Shown here: positions 1 through 8,550 of the stretch, one piece after another | Layout of the letters: the number at the start of each line of letters is the position of its first letter | Position numbering within the stretch: position 1 is the first letter of the stretch | NCBI GenBank assembly: GCA_021786105.1 | Contig: JAJYNW010000005.1 | Coordinates: forward strand, 1 to 52,536 | DNA from: a bacterium | GTDB taxonomy: Bacteria; Patescibacteriota; Microgenomatia; Daviesbacterales; UBA10151 | Direction of reading: 5' to 3' | DNA length: 52,536 nucleotides | Made by a program: the position numbers and the translations under genes | Notes under the pieces: model-generated | What the model saw: only the letters and a program-made list of their open reading frames with translations | What the model was told of the DNA's origin: nothing | Databases searched by the model: none

Positions 1-29
1 TTTGGAAACAAATCCAGAAAGGTAAATAA
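1..29 (+). other. Window edge upstream of the copper operon
   Basis: Only 29 bases precede the first gene. Two forward frames hit stops here (TAA at 23-25 and at 27-29), so this may be the tail of an upstream gene, but nothing can be identified. A weak purine stretch (AGAAAGG) about 7 nt before the ATG at 30 could act as ribosome binding site. Confidence 0.3.
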
Positions 30-386
30 ATGGACAGTAAGGGGATAGTTAGTGTTTTAGGGGCACTAGGTATTATTTTTATCTACTGGTTTTTTCTTGG
101 TAAAAAAGAGAAGGAGATTGAAATTTCTGATTCCGTGGATGTTACTGTAAGCGGGGGATACTCTCCGGAGGTGATCTCTGTACCTCGTGGTAAAACTACG
201 AAGATAAATTTTATCCGGACAGACCCAACCGAATGTTTGGGTGAAATAGTTTTAGGGGATTTCAAAATAAAAAAAGAACTTCCTTTAAACCAAAAAGTGA
301 CCATAGAAATTAAACCAGAAAAGCCGGGCGAGTATGGTTACGCTTGTGGTATGAATATGTACCACGGAAAGATAATTGTTAAATGA
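30..386 (+). CDS. Membrane-anchored cupredoxin-domain protein (COG4633-like)
   Basis: A 118-residue protein with an N-terminal membrane anchor (about residues 7-24, [17 protein letters not shown]) and an extracytoplasmic beta-rich domain. The domain ends in [15 protein letters not shown], and an earlier Cys lies in TECLGEI. This Cys/Met/His arrangement is typical of plastocyanin-like COG4633 domains encoded beside copper ATPases, so I infer that it binds copper at the outer membrane face. Its stop overlaps the start of copA by 4 bp (ATGA), which indicates translational coupling. The same C-x-M-x-M-Y-x-G signature recurs at the C terminus of the third gene of the operon. The copper ligands are read by motif only. 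Confidence 0.8.
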   Translation: MDSKGIVSVLGALGIIFIYWFFLGKKEKEIEISDSVDVTVSGGYSPEVISVPRGKTTKINFIRTDPTECLGEIVLGDFKIKKELPLNQKVTIEIKPEKPGEYGYACGMNMYHGKIIVK

Positions 387-2632
387 CAGAAGTAAAAAAA
401 ACATTTTGTATCAAGGGGATGCATTGTGCCTCTTGTGTGAGGGTGATCGAGAATGCGCTACAAAAGACTCCCGGAGTTAAAGATGCCAATGTCAGTTTAT
501 TAACTGAAAGAGCAGACGTAACTTTTAGTCCGGAAGAGGTAAGTGAAGAAAAAATATCTTCAGCTGTAGCTAATGTTGGCTACCAGGCTTATGTTAAAGA
601 AGAATCTGTAAGCCAGAATGAGGAAAAAGCCGAAAAAGAGAAGGAATTAAGGAAACTTCGCCAAAAGGTCTTTATTTCCTTGTCTTTGGCAACCCTAATT
701 GTTGTAGGAAGTTTCCCGGGACTTACAAATATTGCTCCCCCTATCTTGAAAAATTTCTGGGTTCAGTTACTTCTGGCTGCTCCGGTGCAGTTTTGGGCAG
801 GCTTAGGGTTTTACAAAGCCACAATTCCGGCTTTGCGCCACCGGACAGCCAATATGGATACTTTGATTGCTATTGGCACGAGCGCGGCCTTTGGCTATTC
901 ATTTTTAGCGACTGTTTTTCCGGGCATTGTCCGCAGTGCTGGCATTACCCCAATGCCTTATTTTGATGTCTCTTCTTTTGTGATTGGTTTGATTTTACTT
1001 GGAAGGTATTTTGAGGCACGGGCAAAAGCTGGAACTTCGGAAGCGATTAAAAAACTGATTGGGTTACAGGCAAAGACAGCCCGGGTATTAAAAGATGATA
1101 AGGAGATTGATATGCCGATTGACCAAGTAGTAATTGGCAGTATTATCCGGGTAAGGCCGGGAGAAAAGATTCCGGTAGATGGAGTAATTACAGAAGGAGA
1201 GTCTTCCATTGATGAGTCAATGATTTCCGGAGAAAGTATTCCGGTGGAAAAATTTAAAGGGGATACGGTCATCGGAAGTACTATCAATAAAACGGGCACC
1301 TTTACCTATAAAGCAACCAAAGTGGGCAGCGAGACGATGCTGGCCCAAATTATTAAGCTGGTAACAGAGGCTCAGGCGAGTAAAGCTCCTATTCAAAGAG
1401 TGGCAGACTTAGTTTCCGCTTATTTTGTTCCCATTGTCCTGATGCTGGCAATTGCCACATTTGTTGTCTGGTATGATTTTGGACCGGCTCCGGCATTTTT
1501 GTTGGCCTTACTGAATACAGTTGCAGTTTTAATTATTGCTTGCCCTTGTGCCATGGGTTTGGCTACTCCGACAGCGATTATGGTAGGTGTAGGAAAGGGC
1601 GCCGAAAACGGGATTCTGATTCGTGATGCGGAGAGTTTGGAAACCGCTCGGAAAATTAACACCGTCATCTTTGATAAAACCGGAACCCTTACAAACGGAA
1701 AGCCTGTGGTAACAGATGTGGTGGTCGGAGTATCAGAGCGTCGGAGTGTTGGAAAATCGGAGAATAAGAATTTATTGCAGCTGGCAGCGAGTTTAGAAAA
1801 AGGGTCAGAGCATTCCCTAGCCGAAGCAATTATTAATAAAGCGGATGAAGAAAAGGTCATATTGAGTAAAGTAGAGAAATTTAAAGCAATTCCTGGCCAT
1901 GGTGTGGAAGGGACGGTAGGTAAGGAAAAAGTTGTCTTAGGCAATAGAAAGTTAATGGAAAAAGAGGGAATAAAGATTAATGATTTAGAATTAAAGATTG
2001 AAGAATTGGAGGGCCAAGGTAAAACAGTAATGATGTTGGCTGGGAATGGAAAAATATTAGGGCTGATCGCTGTAGCAGATACATTAAAAGAGTCATCAAA
2101 AGAGGGAGTAAAAAGACTTCAGCAATTAGGGATTGAGGTGGCGATGATCACTGGAGATAATAAAAGGACTGCCGCGGCTATTGCGAAACAGGCCGGAATT
2201 ACCAAGGTTTTAGCGGAAGTTTTGCCTGACCGAAAGGAGTCTGAAGTAAGGAAAATCCAATCAGAAGGAAAAGTTGTAGCAATGGTGGGGGATGGGATTA
2301 ATGATGCTCCGGCGCTCGCTGCAGCCAATGTGGGGATTGCTATGGGGACAGGGACGGATGTGGCAATTGAGGCGGCAGATATTACCTTAATTAATAAAGA
2401 TTTGGCCTCTGTGGCAGCTGCGGTCGAACTTTCCCGAAAAACTATGCGGACTATTAAAATGAACCTGTTTTGGGCTTTTGGCTATAATGTAATTTTAATT
2501 CCGGTAGCTATGGGTGTCTTATATCCTTTCTTCCAGATCCTTCTAAATCCAATTTTTGCTTCAGCGGCAATGGCTTTAAGCTCTGTTTCAGTTGTTTCTA
2601 ACTCTTTGCTTTTAAAGCGGGTGAAGTTTTAA
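383..2632 (+). CDS. copA: Copper-translocating P1B-type ATPase
   Basis: A 749-residue heavy-metal ATPase that exports Cu(I) across the cytoplasmic membrane using ATP. In order it has one N-terminal HMA domain (GMHCASC, Cys15 and Cys18), paired membrane helices, the actuator motif GES, the membrane CPC motif (residues 387-389), the phosphorylation motif DKTGT (Asp431), the nucleotide-binding domain, the hinge GDGINDAP (about 636-643), and final helices with FGYN and [15 protein letters not shown] together with the YN and SSxSVxxN helices points to the Cu+ (P1B-1) class. The usual SEHP motif of the N domain reads SEHS (residues 475-478), a departure from the family consensus. It is second in a four-gene copper operon. 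Confidence 0.96.
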   Translation: MTEVKKTFCIKGMHCASCVRVIENALQKTPGVKDANVSLLTERADVTFSPEEVSEEKISSAVANVGYQAYVKEESVSQNEEKAEKEKELRKLRQKVFISLSLATLIVVGSFPGLTNIAPPILKNFWVQLLLAAPVQFWAGLGFYKATIPALRHRTANMDTLIAIGTSAAFGYSFLATVFPGIVRSAGITPMPYFDVSSFVIGLILLGRYFEARAKAGTSEAIKKLIGLQAKTARVLKDDKEIDMPIDQVVIGSIIRVRPGEKIPVDGVITEGESSIDESMISGESIPVEKFKGDTVIGSTINKTGTFTYKATKVGSETMLAQIIKLVTEAQASKAPIQRVADLVSAYFVPIVLMLAIATFVVWYDFGPAPAFLLALLNTVAVLIIACPCAMGLATPTAIMVGVGKGAENGILIRDAESLETARKINTVIFDKTGTLTNGKPVVTDVVVGVSERRSVGKSENKNLLQLAASLEKGSEHSLAEAIINKADEEKVILSKVEKFKAIPGHGVEGTVGKEKVVLGNRKLMEKEGIKINDLELKIEELEGQGKTVMMLAGNGKILGLIAVADTLKESSKEGVKRLQQLGIEVAMITGDNKRTAAAIAKQAGITKVLAEVLPDRKESEVRKIQSEGKVVAMVGDGINDAPALAAANVGIAMGTGTDVAIEAADITLINKDLASVAAAVELSRKTMRTIKMNLFWAFGYNVILIPVAMGVLYPFFQILLNPIFASAAMALSSVSVVSNSLLLKRVKF

Positions 2633-2650
2633 TACAATGAGCATTACGTT

Positions 2651-3688
2651 ATGGATCTGGGAATCATCTTTTTAACTGGTTTAACTGTCGGTGGGTTAGG
2701 ATGTATTGCTGTCCAGGGTGGGCTTTTGGCTTCAGTAATTGCTGCCCGGGAAGAAGAGGATATAAAAACCGGCAGCCATAAAAAGCACAGTGTCTTACCA
2801 ACTCTGGCATTTTTGGTTACCAAGCTTACAGCTTATCTAATTCTTGGTTTTGTCCTTGGTCTTTTTGGGCAAAAGTTACAAATCTCTGATGGGGCCAGGA
2901 CTTATATTCAGCTCTTTGCAGGAATTTACATGCTGGCAGTGGCTTTGAATCTTTTAAATGTTCACCCAATTTTTAGGTATGTCATTATCCAGCCTCCGAG
3001 ATTTTTATCTAAACTGGTCCGTAATCAGGCTAAAAGCAAAGATTTATTTGCCCCGGCATTTTTAGGTGCCCTGACAATTTTTATCCCGTGCGGGACAACT
3101 TTAGCCATGGAAGCTTTAGCTATTTCTTCCGGGAGTCCTTTCTCGGGAGCTGCTATTCTTGGGGCTTTTGTGTTAGGTACCTCTCCCCTCTTTTTTGTTT
3201 TGGGGTATATTACAACAATCTTGGGTGATGCTTTTAAGGATAAGTTTTTAAAAATTGCTGCTTTGCTTGTGATTTATCTTGGACTCACAACAGTAAACAG
3301 TGCTTTAGTTCTAGCCAACTCCCCCATCACTTTGAATAATATTGGCGATTTAATTCCTATCCAGATTAATTTTGGGGATGGAAACAGTGGCACCCAGGGT
3401 AATACAGTGAAAATTGTAGATGGGGTACAGAATGTTGATATCCAGGTTTTCCCTAACGGGTACAACCCAAACTCAGTCAAGGTAAAAGCGGGGATACCTA
3501 TAAAAATGAACTTAACAACCACGGGGGGTTTAGGCTGTACTCTAGCCTTTGTGATGCCCCAATTAGGTATAAGGCAAAATTTACAAAGGGATGCTACTAC
3601 AACAATTGATATCCCGGCTCAAAATCCGGGAAAGTTAACCTGGACTTGTTCAATGGGTATGTATTTTGGAGTAATGGAGGTGGAGTAA
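2651..3688 (+). CDS. UreH/DsbD-like (TauE/SafE family) membrane protein fused to a cupredoxin domain
   Basis: A 345-residue protein. Residues 1 to about 225 form some six membrane helices of the DsbD_2/UreH type, with the family hallmark PCG (Cys147) in FIPCGTTLAMEAL. After a short linker, residues about 255-345 form a cupredoxin-like domain ending GKLTWTCSMGMYFGVMEVE, with a second Cys in GGLGCTLAF. The fusion mirrors the free cupredoxin encoded by the first gene of the operon. Related proteins are commonly found with CopA and CopZ, so I infer a role in copper movement or in delivering copper to an extracellular site. The start at 2651 lies 18 nt after copA. The stop TAA overlaps the next ATG (TAATG). 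Confidence 0.85.
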   Translation: MDLGIIFLTGLTVGGLGCIAVQGGLLASVIAAREEEDIKTGSHKKHSVLPTLAFLVTKLTAYLILGFVLGLFGQKLQISDGARTYIQLFAGIYMLAVALNLLNVHPIFRYVIIQPPRFLSKLVRNQAKSKDLFAPAFLGALTIFIPCGTTLAMEALAISSGSPFSGAAILGAFVLGTSPLFFVLGYITTILGDAFKDKFLKIAALLVIYLGLTTVNSALVLANSPITLNNIGDLIPIQINFGDGNSGTQGNTVKIVDGVQNVDIQVFPNGYNPNSVKVKAGIPIKMNLTTTGGLGCTLAFVMPQLGIRQNLQRDATTTIDIPAQNPGKLTWTCSMGMYFGVMEVE

Positions 3689-3915
3689 TGGGGAAAATAA
3701 TCAAGAAAAAAATAAAAATTGAGGGAATGCATTGCTCTTCCTGTGCTATGTGCATTGATATGGATTTAGAGGACTTGGAAGGGATAAAAAAAGCCCAAAC
3801 TTCTTATGCCAAGCAGGAAACTGATGTTGAATATGATGAGGAAAAAGTAGAACTCAAAGATATCATAGAGACAGTTAAAAAATCTGGTTATAACCCTACT
3901 TCTGTTGTAGACTAG
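3688..3915 (+). CDS. copZ: CopZ-like HMA-domain copper chaperone
   Basis: A 75-residue single-domain HMA protein with the metal motif GMHCSSC followed by a third cysteine (AMC). It would carry Cu(I) to CopA in the cytoplasm. The ORF track starts it at 3646 inside the upstream gene; the ATG at 3688 is preferred because it gives the standard chaperone length, overlaps the upstream stop (TAATG) and has GGAGG about 7 nt upstream. It closes the copper operon. No CsoR or CueR regulator is visible in the window; it may lie upstream of position 1. Confidence 0.9.
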   Translation: MGKIIKKKIKIEGMHCSSCAMCIDMDLEDLEGIKKAQTSYAKQETDVEYDEEKVELKDIIETVKKSGYNPTSVVD

Positions 3916-3920
3916 AATTA

Positions 3921-4901
3921 ATGTTTGATTTAATTTCCATTGGCGATCCGGCTGTTGACCATTTTTTCAAAATTCACGATGCCCATGTGGAGGTGGAAAG
4001 GGATGGCAGGGAGCTCTGTTTGCGGTATGGAGACAAACTGCCCGTGGAACAATACCAGCAGGTTTTAGGGGGGAATAATCCTAATAATGCCGTTGGGGCT
4101 TCAAGATTGGGTTTAAAAGTAGCTATTTATACCAATATCGGCACTGATTTAGCCGGAAAATTTGTTTTAACCAGGCTAAAAGAGGAGGGGGTAGATACCC
4201 GTTATGTGGCGACCAATGAGAAGATGGATTCCAATATTTCTGCTTTGGTGAGTTTCCGGGGTGAGAGGACAATTTTAACTTACCACCAAAGTTATAAATA
4301 CGATCTTCCGGATTTAGACAGATCCCGCTGGATTTATTTAAGTTCAATGGGGAAATCGTCTTTGGAAGGCAATTTTTATGCCCAGGTAGAAAGCTATCTT
4401 CAAAGAACCGGAGCCTCTTTAGCTTTTAACCCGGGAACTTATGAACTATCCTTTGGCTTAAAAAAATTATCCAAACTTTTGTCACTTACCACCCTTTTAA
4501 TCCTCAATAAGGAAGAAGCAGAGCTGGTTTTAAAGATTGACGGAGGTAAAAAGGTGGAGATTAAAAAATTGCTCAAAGGACTTCTGGAGTTGGGCCCTAA
4601 AATGGTTATTATTACTGATGGGGAAAATGGGTCTTTTGGGTTTGATGGAGAAAAATATTGGTTTTTGGGTATTTTCCCGGCTAAGGTTGTCGATATGACC
4701 GGGGCAGGAGATTCATATGCTACCGGTGTAGTTTCGGGGCTTTTTTACGGTAAAGAACTTTTAGAAGCGATGCGCTGGGGTGCAGCGAACGGCGCTTCGG
4801 TTGTTGAACAAATTGGCGCCCAGGCAGGACTATTAACCCACTCTCAAATGCAGGAAAAATTGAAAGAAAATTCTAAAGTCGTAGCTCAGGAATTAAAGTA
4901 A
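3921..4901 (+). CDS. PfkB-family carbohydrate or nucleoside kinase
   Basis: A 326-residue ribokinase-fold kinase that transfers the ATP gamma-phosphate to a sugar or nucleoside. The N-terminal glycine-rich signature is present (GGNNPNNAVGASRLGL, about residues 51-66), as is the second PfkB signature DMTGAGDS (residues 258-265), where Asp264 is the catalytic base. The substrate cannot be told from sequence; adenosine kinase-like, ribokinase-like or fructokinase-like activity are all possible. It starts 5 nt after copZ, so it may be read through from the copper operon, with no evident functional link. It abuts the convergent DUF1003 gene. Confidence 0.88.
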   Translation: MFDLISIGDPAVDHFFKIHDAHVEVERDGRELCLRYGDKLPVEQYQQVLGGNNPNNAVGASRLGLKVAIYTNIGTDLAGKFVLTRLKEEGVDTRYVATNEKMDSNISALVSFRGERTILTYHQSYKYDLPDLDRSRWIYLSSMGKSSLEGNFYAQVESYLQRTGASLAFNPGTYELSFGLKKLSKLLSLTTLLILNKEEAELVLKIDGGKKVEIKKLLKGLLELGPKMVIITDGENGSFGFDGEKYWFLGIFPAKVVDMTGAGDSYATGVVSGLFYGKELLEAMRWGAANGASVVEQIGAQAGLLTHSQMQEKLKENSKVVAQELK

Positions 4902-5345
4902 CTATTTTTTATGTTGGGATTGTTCCAGTTTCTCGATTCTTTTTAAGATATCCAACATCATTTCATCCTGCTTTTCTAAATGAAGAAGGATGGTCTCAAT
5001 TTCTTTTTCAGCCTTGACGTTGGTCTCAAAGTCGTGTTCGGCCCGGATTTCTGCATGTCTGCCTTGTAGGTTCTGGCCTACAAGAATTAAAGGTAGAAGA
5101 ATTAATTGGAGGTAGCCGGAGGAGATGTATTGCACGGTAGACAAGGTAGAGTTAAAAATGAGTGGGATGGTAACTAAGATCACGCAGGCGAAAAAGAAAC
5201 CCATTGTGCCTACTTTATTGGTAATAGCTAAGGCAAATTTATCTAATGCCGAAAGCCTGTTGCGATGGGTTTCATTGGGATTCTTTATGGGAGAGAAGCG
5301 CTCTTTTAATTGCTCAAGAGTAGTAATCCTATCCATGTTTACCAT
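4902..5345 (-). CDS. DUF1003 membrane protein
   Basis: About 147 residues. Two membrane helices (around FFFACVILVTIPLIF and LQLILLPLILVG) are followed by the DUF1003 signature QNLQGRHAEIRAEHDFETNVKAE and a C-terminal coiled coil (EIETILLHLEKQDEMMLDIL). The function of the family is not known. The track begins at a TTG (5372), but a TATAAT-like -10 box lies on the minus strand at 5361-5366, so the TTG would be upstream of the transcript. The ATG at 5345 or 5336 is more likely. Confidence 0.8.
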   Translation of the reverse strand: MVNMDRITTLEQLKERFSPIKNPNETHRNRLSALDKFALAITNKVGTMGFFFACVILVTIPLIFNSTLSTVQYISSGYLQLILLPLILVGQNLQGRHAEIRAEHDFETNVKAEKEIETILLHLEKQDEMMLDILKRIEKLEQSQHKK

Positions 5346-5360
5346 GGTATTAGGTATGTT

Positions 5361-5366
5361 ATTATA
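5361..5366 (-). promoter_or_regulatory. -10 box of the DUF1003 gene in a 26-bp divergent gap
   Basis: On the minus strand this reads TATAAT, 15 nt before the ATG at 5345. No good -35 is seen at 16-18 bp. The same bases lie just upstream of the aldolase ATG on the plus strand, where TTTACC at 5338-5343 could serve as a weak -35, so the gap may be bidirectional. Confidence 0.45.
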
Positions 5367-5371
5367 AGTCA

Positions 5372-6235
5372 ATGACAGGACGCGAGTGGTTGCAAAAGGC
5401 GAAAGCGGAAAAGTGGGCGATTGGGGCGTTTAATGTGGGGAATTTAGAGACCTTTAAGGCCATTGTCCAGGCAGCAGCCAATAAAAAATCACCGGTAATT
5501 ATTGAATCATCCCCTGGTGAGACGTCATGGATTGGCCCGGAAAATGTGATCGATTTAGCCAGAAATTACTCACAGCAGTTTGGCATTCCGGTTTTGGTTA
5601 ATTTAGACCATGCGAAGAATCTGGAAGAGTGCCAGCAGGGGATTGATGCGGGCTATGACCTGATCCATTTTGACGGGTCAGAGTTGCCGTTGGAACAAAA
5701 TATCGAGATTGCCAAGAAGGTTGTGGAATTGTCCCATGCCAAAGGATTGGTGGTGGAAGGGGAGATGGACCACATTATGGGGTCTTCCGAGATACATCAA
5801 GGTTCGGCTTTGGAGGAGGCCGCAAAAGGGGCTTTTTCTGACCCGGAAAAAGCGGTAGAGTTTGTAAAATCGACAGGGATAGATATCTTTGCGGCATTTT
5901 TCGGCAATGTGCATGGGGTATTTAGTGCGGGTGATGAAAAACTGCACTTGGAAGTTTTGGAACAGCTGTCTGCAAAACTGCCGGATACTTTCTTTTCTCT
6001 TCATGGAGGTTCGGGAATTTCCGGTGACCAGGTAAAAGAGGCAATCCAAAGAGGGATCGTCAAGGTAAATATAAATACCGAACTTCGGGAAGCTTTCCGG
6101 GCTAACTTGCAGGAAGAGATGAAGGAACACCCGGATGAGTATGCAATGTATAAATTAGAAGGCCCGGTTTTGGAAGAAGTCCAAAAAGTCGTAGAAGAGA
6201 AAATTGATATCTTTGGCTCCTTTGGTAAAGCCTGA
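5372..6235 (+). CDS. fba: Class II fructose-bisphosphate (ketose-bisphosphate) aldolase
   Basis: A 287-residue zinc-dependent TIM-barrel aldolase that splits fructose 1,6-bisphosphate (or a related ketose bisphosphate) into two triose phosphates. Family motifs include VNLDHAKN (zinc-ligand His and catalytic Asp region), HFDGSELPLEQNI, VEGEMDHIMG, FGNVHGVF with a metal-ligand His, and LHGGSGI near the C terminus with another ligand His. The length is normal for the fba/gatY/kbaY group. Tagatose bisphosphate cannot be excluded as substrate, but a glycolytic role is the simplest reading. It stops with TGA, so TGA is not recoded here. Confidence 0.93.
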   Translation: MTGREWLQKAKAEKWAIGAFNVGNLETFKAIVQAAANKKSPVIIESSPGETSWIGPENVIDLARNYSQQFGIPVLVNLDHAKNLEECQQGIDAGYDLIHFDGSELPLEQNIEIAKKVVELSHAKGLVVEGEMDHIMGSSEIHQGSALEEAAKGAFSDPEKAVEFVKSTGIDIFAAFFGNVHGVFSAGDEKLHLEVLEQLSAKLPDTFFSLHGGSGISGDQVKEAIQRGIVKVNINTELREAFRANLQEEMKEHPDEYAMYKLEGPVLEEVQKVVEEKIDIFGSFGKA

Positions 6236-6250
6236 ATTTTTCGGTATACT
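6222..6250 (+). promoter_or_regulatory. Promoter of the ABC transporter pair
   Basis: TTGGTA (6222-6227), a 17-bp spacer and TATACT (6245-6250), located in the last codons of fba and 10 nt before the permease ATG. Confidence 0.6.
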
Positions 6251-6260
6251 AAAGTGAGAG

Positions 6261-7079
6261 ATGGCTACTGCCCGGCGTTATCACCACCACCATTATCATT
6301 TCTCTTACCCGTTGTCGTTTAGGCACCACTTCGGTTCCCTGGCAGTAGTCTCTGCAATTTTGATCCTGGTAATGCTGCAGGTTTTTCACCTGGCTGAGCC
6401 GGCGGCGTCTTCTTCGATACACAATATTTCAATTACTACCCTTGTCGCAGCGAGTCTGGCGACATTGTACCGTTTATCAATTGCCTATGTAATTTCGTTA
6501 GTTATATCCGTCCCCTTAGCCTTACTGATTACTAGTACTCCCAAAACCGAAAAATATTTACTTCCCCTATTTGACATTATTCAGTCGGTTCCGGCTTTGG
6601 CCTTTTTCCCGCTTTTAGTTTTGCTTTTTATAAGATTTAATTTTTTTGAAGGGGCAGCGATCTTTATTTTGGTTTTGGATATTGTTTGGAATCTGGTTTT
6701 TTCTATGGTTGGAGGGTTAAAAAGTATCCCTAATGACATTAAAGCGGCATCAGTTATTTTTGGGGCAAAGGGTTTTAAAAAACTTTGGTTTGTGACTTTG
6801 CCCTCAATCCTTCCATATATAATTACCGGGTCTTTTTTGGCTTGGGGACAGGGCTGGAATATTATTGTGGTGGCAGAGGTGCTGCATAACTATATTCCCG
6901 GAGGAAATACATCTTCGGATTTGTTCGGACTGGGAAGTTTACTAGTTAACTCTACAGCTTCCGGGCAAAGTTCAGTTTTTCTTGCAGGACTGATTACAAT
7001 GGTGATTATTATCGGGTTTTTGAATTTTTTTGTCTGGCAAAAACTTATCCATCTGACAGAAAGGTATAAATTTGATTAA
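6261..7079 (+). CDS. ABC transporter permease, NitT/TauT (SsuC-like) family
   Basis: A 272-residue inner-membrane permease with about six helices and the BPD_transp_1 EAA-type loop KAASVIFGAKGFKKLWFVTLP (about residues 160-180), which docks the ATPase. Similar permeases carry nitrate, sulfonates, taurine, thiamin precursors or bicarbonate; the substrate is not readable here. The N terminus is unusually His-rich (RRYHHHHYHF). The stop overlaps the ATPase start by 8 bp. No substrate-binding protein gene is adjacent, although transporters of this family normally need one. Confidence 0.88.
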   Translation: MATARRYHHHHYHFSYPLSFRHHFGSLAVVSAILILVMLQVFHLAEPAASSSIHNISITTLVAASLATLYRLSIAYVISLVISVPLALLITSTPKTEKYLLPLFDIIQSVPALAFFPLLVLLFIRFNFFEGAAIFILVLDIVWNLVFSMVGGLKSIPNDIKAASVIFGAKGFKKLWFVTLPSILPYIITGSFLAWGQGWNIIVVAEVLHNYIPGGNTSSDLFGLGSLLVNSTASGQSSVFLAGLITMVIIIGFLNFFVWQKLIHLTERYKFD

Positions 7080-7791
7080 CGTTGGCCTGTACCATGTTTA
7101 TAAAAATTACCCCGGAGCTTCAAAGAAGTGGGCCTTAAAGGATTTTAACTTGGAGGTCTTCCAGGGTGAATTCTTTTGTTTGGTAGGGCCTTCTGGATGT
7201 GGAAAATCCACAGTTTTAAAAATTATTAGCGATTTGGAAAAACCCACGTCCGGAGTGGTGAATAAACCGGAGAATATATCCTTAGTTTTTCAATTAGGTG
7301 CACTTTTGCCTTGGCTTTCGGTAGAAGAAAATATCGGTTTTGGCTTGAAGATGCGGAATACCCCTAAAAAACAAATGGAACAATCAGTACAGGGATATAT
7401 GGAAATGGTGGGACTTTCGGATTTTGCTAAAAAATACCCCCGGGAACTTTCCGGAGGGCAGAGACAGCGGGTGGGAATTGCCCGGGCCTTAACCATGGAG
7501 CCGGACGTTTTACTTTTGGATGAACCTTTTTCAGCGCTGGATCCTTTAACAACAGAAGGATTGCACGAAGACCTTTTGTCGATTTGGAAGCAGACCTCAA
7601 AGACTATTATTATGGTTTCCCACTTTATAGAAGAGGCTGTCAGGCTTGCTGATAGGGTAGGTGTTATGTCTGATGGTAGTATGAAAGAAATTTTCGATGT
7701 CAGGCTTTCCCGCCCGCGGAATATCCATGAGGATGGTTTTTTGGGTTTAACCGAAAGGATAAGTAAGTCGCTGGGTTTGGTTAATGAATGA
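7072..7791 (+). CDS. ABC transporter ATP-binding protein, NitT/TauT family
   Basis: A 239-residue ATPase partner of the preceding permease. It has Walker A GPSGCGKST, Q-loop LVFQLGALLPW, ABC signature LSGGQRQRVGIARAL, Walker B VLLLDEP and the switch His in MVSHFIEEA. The start is a TTG overlapping the permease stop; no better start lies nearby and the N-terminal beta strand would be lost otherwise. Its 3' end overlaps the convergent L,D-transpeptidase gene by 11 bp. Confidence 0.9.
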   Translation: MINVGLYHVYKNYPGASKKWALKDFNLEVFQGEFFCLVGPSGCGKSTVLKIISDLEKPTSGVVNKPENISLVFQLGALLPWLSVEENIGFGLKMRNTPKKQMEQSVQGYMEMVGLSDFAKKYPRELSGGQRQRVGIARALTMEPDVLLLDEPFSALDPLTTEGLHEDLLSIWKQTSKTIIMVSHFIEEAVRLADRVGVMSDGSMKEIFDVRLSRPRNIHEDGFLGLTERISKSLGLVNE

Positions 7792-8494
7792 ATACTCTGG
7801 TTCCGGGGTTGGAAGCTGATGCCCGGATATAATTTTGTCCTGCCGGAAGATTGGGGCCTGCCCATTCAAAAAGCTGGGTGGCTTGGGCTAAGGGAGCATT
7901 TACGCATCCATGGCTCATGGGGTGGCCGAAGTTGTTGTGCCAGTAAGCTCCGTGGATGGCAAATCCTTTATAAAAAAACATGTTATTGGGGACATTGGGT
8001 AGATCGTAATAGGTTCCCAGTTCTTTGGAACCGCCTTTCATTCTTTGGTACCTGGTTTTGGCATAAATATTAAAGTCGCCTTTGGGGGTGGGATACCAGC
8101 GTCCGGAAGAAATAGGAAACTCCATTACGATTTTATTCCCTTCCCAAGCCCTTAACTTCTGTTGTTCCAGGGAAACCTCAATCCATTTAGTTTCACCTGC
8201 TGCGTTAGTTGTTCCTAAGACCTTGGTTTCGCTGTCTGCATCTGCCAGGTAACCTTGAGCCAGGGAAGTTTTTGGGTAATCAACTTCCTGGCCATTGAAA
8301 AAAGCCAATGAGGCATCCTCGTCAAAATTGCCTTTTGATGAAAGAACATCAGCCTCAGTGCAACAAGATGTTGTGGTGTCGCCGGAGATCCCCAGCTCAT
8401 AGAAAACAACTCTTTTGAAGGGTAAATAGGCCAATACAGTAATTAAAATTAACGGTATAATAAGTAGAGGCAGCAGACGGTGCATTAACCCCAT
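7781..8494 (-). CDS. L,D-transpeptidase (YkuD domain)
   Basis: A 237-residue secreted or anchored enzyme with an N-terminal hydrophobic segment (RLLPLLIIPLILITVLAYL) and a C-terminal YkuD domain starting near WIEVSLEQQKLRAWEG. The catalytic block is IHGAYWH...MSHGCVN, with His181, His195 and nucleophile Cys197. The enzyme forms 3-3 peptidoglycan cross-links or attaches proteins to peptide stems. The ATG at 8494 is the track start; an in-frame ATG at 8485 would fit a weak TTGACG-N18-GACAAT promoter on the minus strand (8493-8522). It is divergent from the D,D-carboxypeptidase, which makes its tetrapeptide substrate. Confidence 0.92.
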   Translation of the reverse strand: MGLMHRLLPLLIIPLILITVLAYLPFKRVVFYELGISGDTTTSCCTEADVLSSKGNFDEDASLAFFNGQEVDYPKTSLAQGYLADADSETKVLGTTNAAGETKWIEVSLEQQKLRAWEGNKIVMEFPISSGRWYPTPKGDFNIYAKTRYQRMKGGSKELGTYYDLPNVPNNMFFYKGFAIHGAYWHNNFGHPMSHGCVNAPLAQATQLFEWAGPNLPAGQNYIRASASNPGTRVFIH

Positions 8495-8550
8495 TGTCTG
8501 GCCTTGTTCCTTCCTCCGTCAAGGGGGCATTTTTAGGCTCAATCCAAGAT

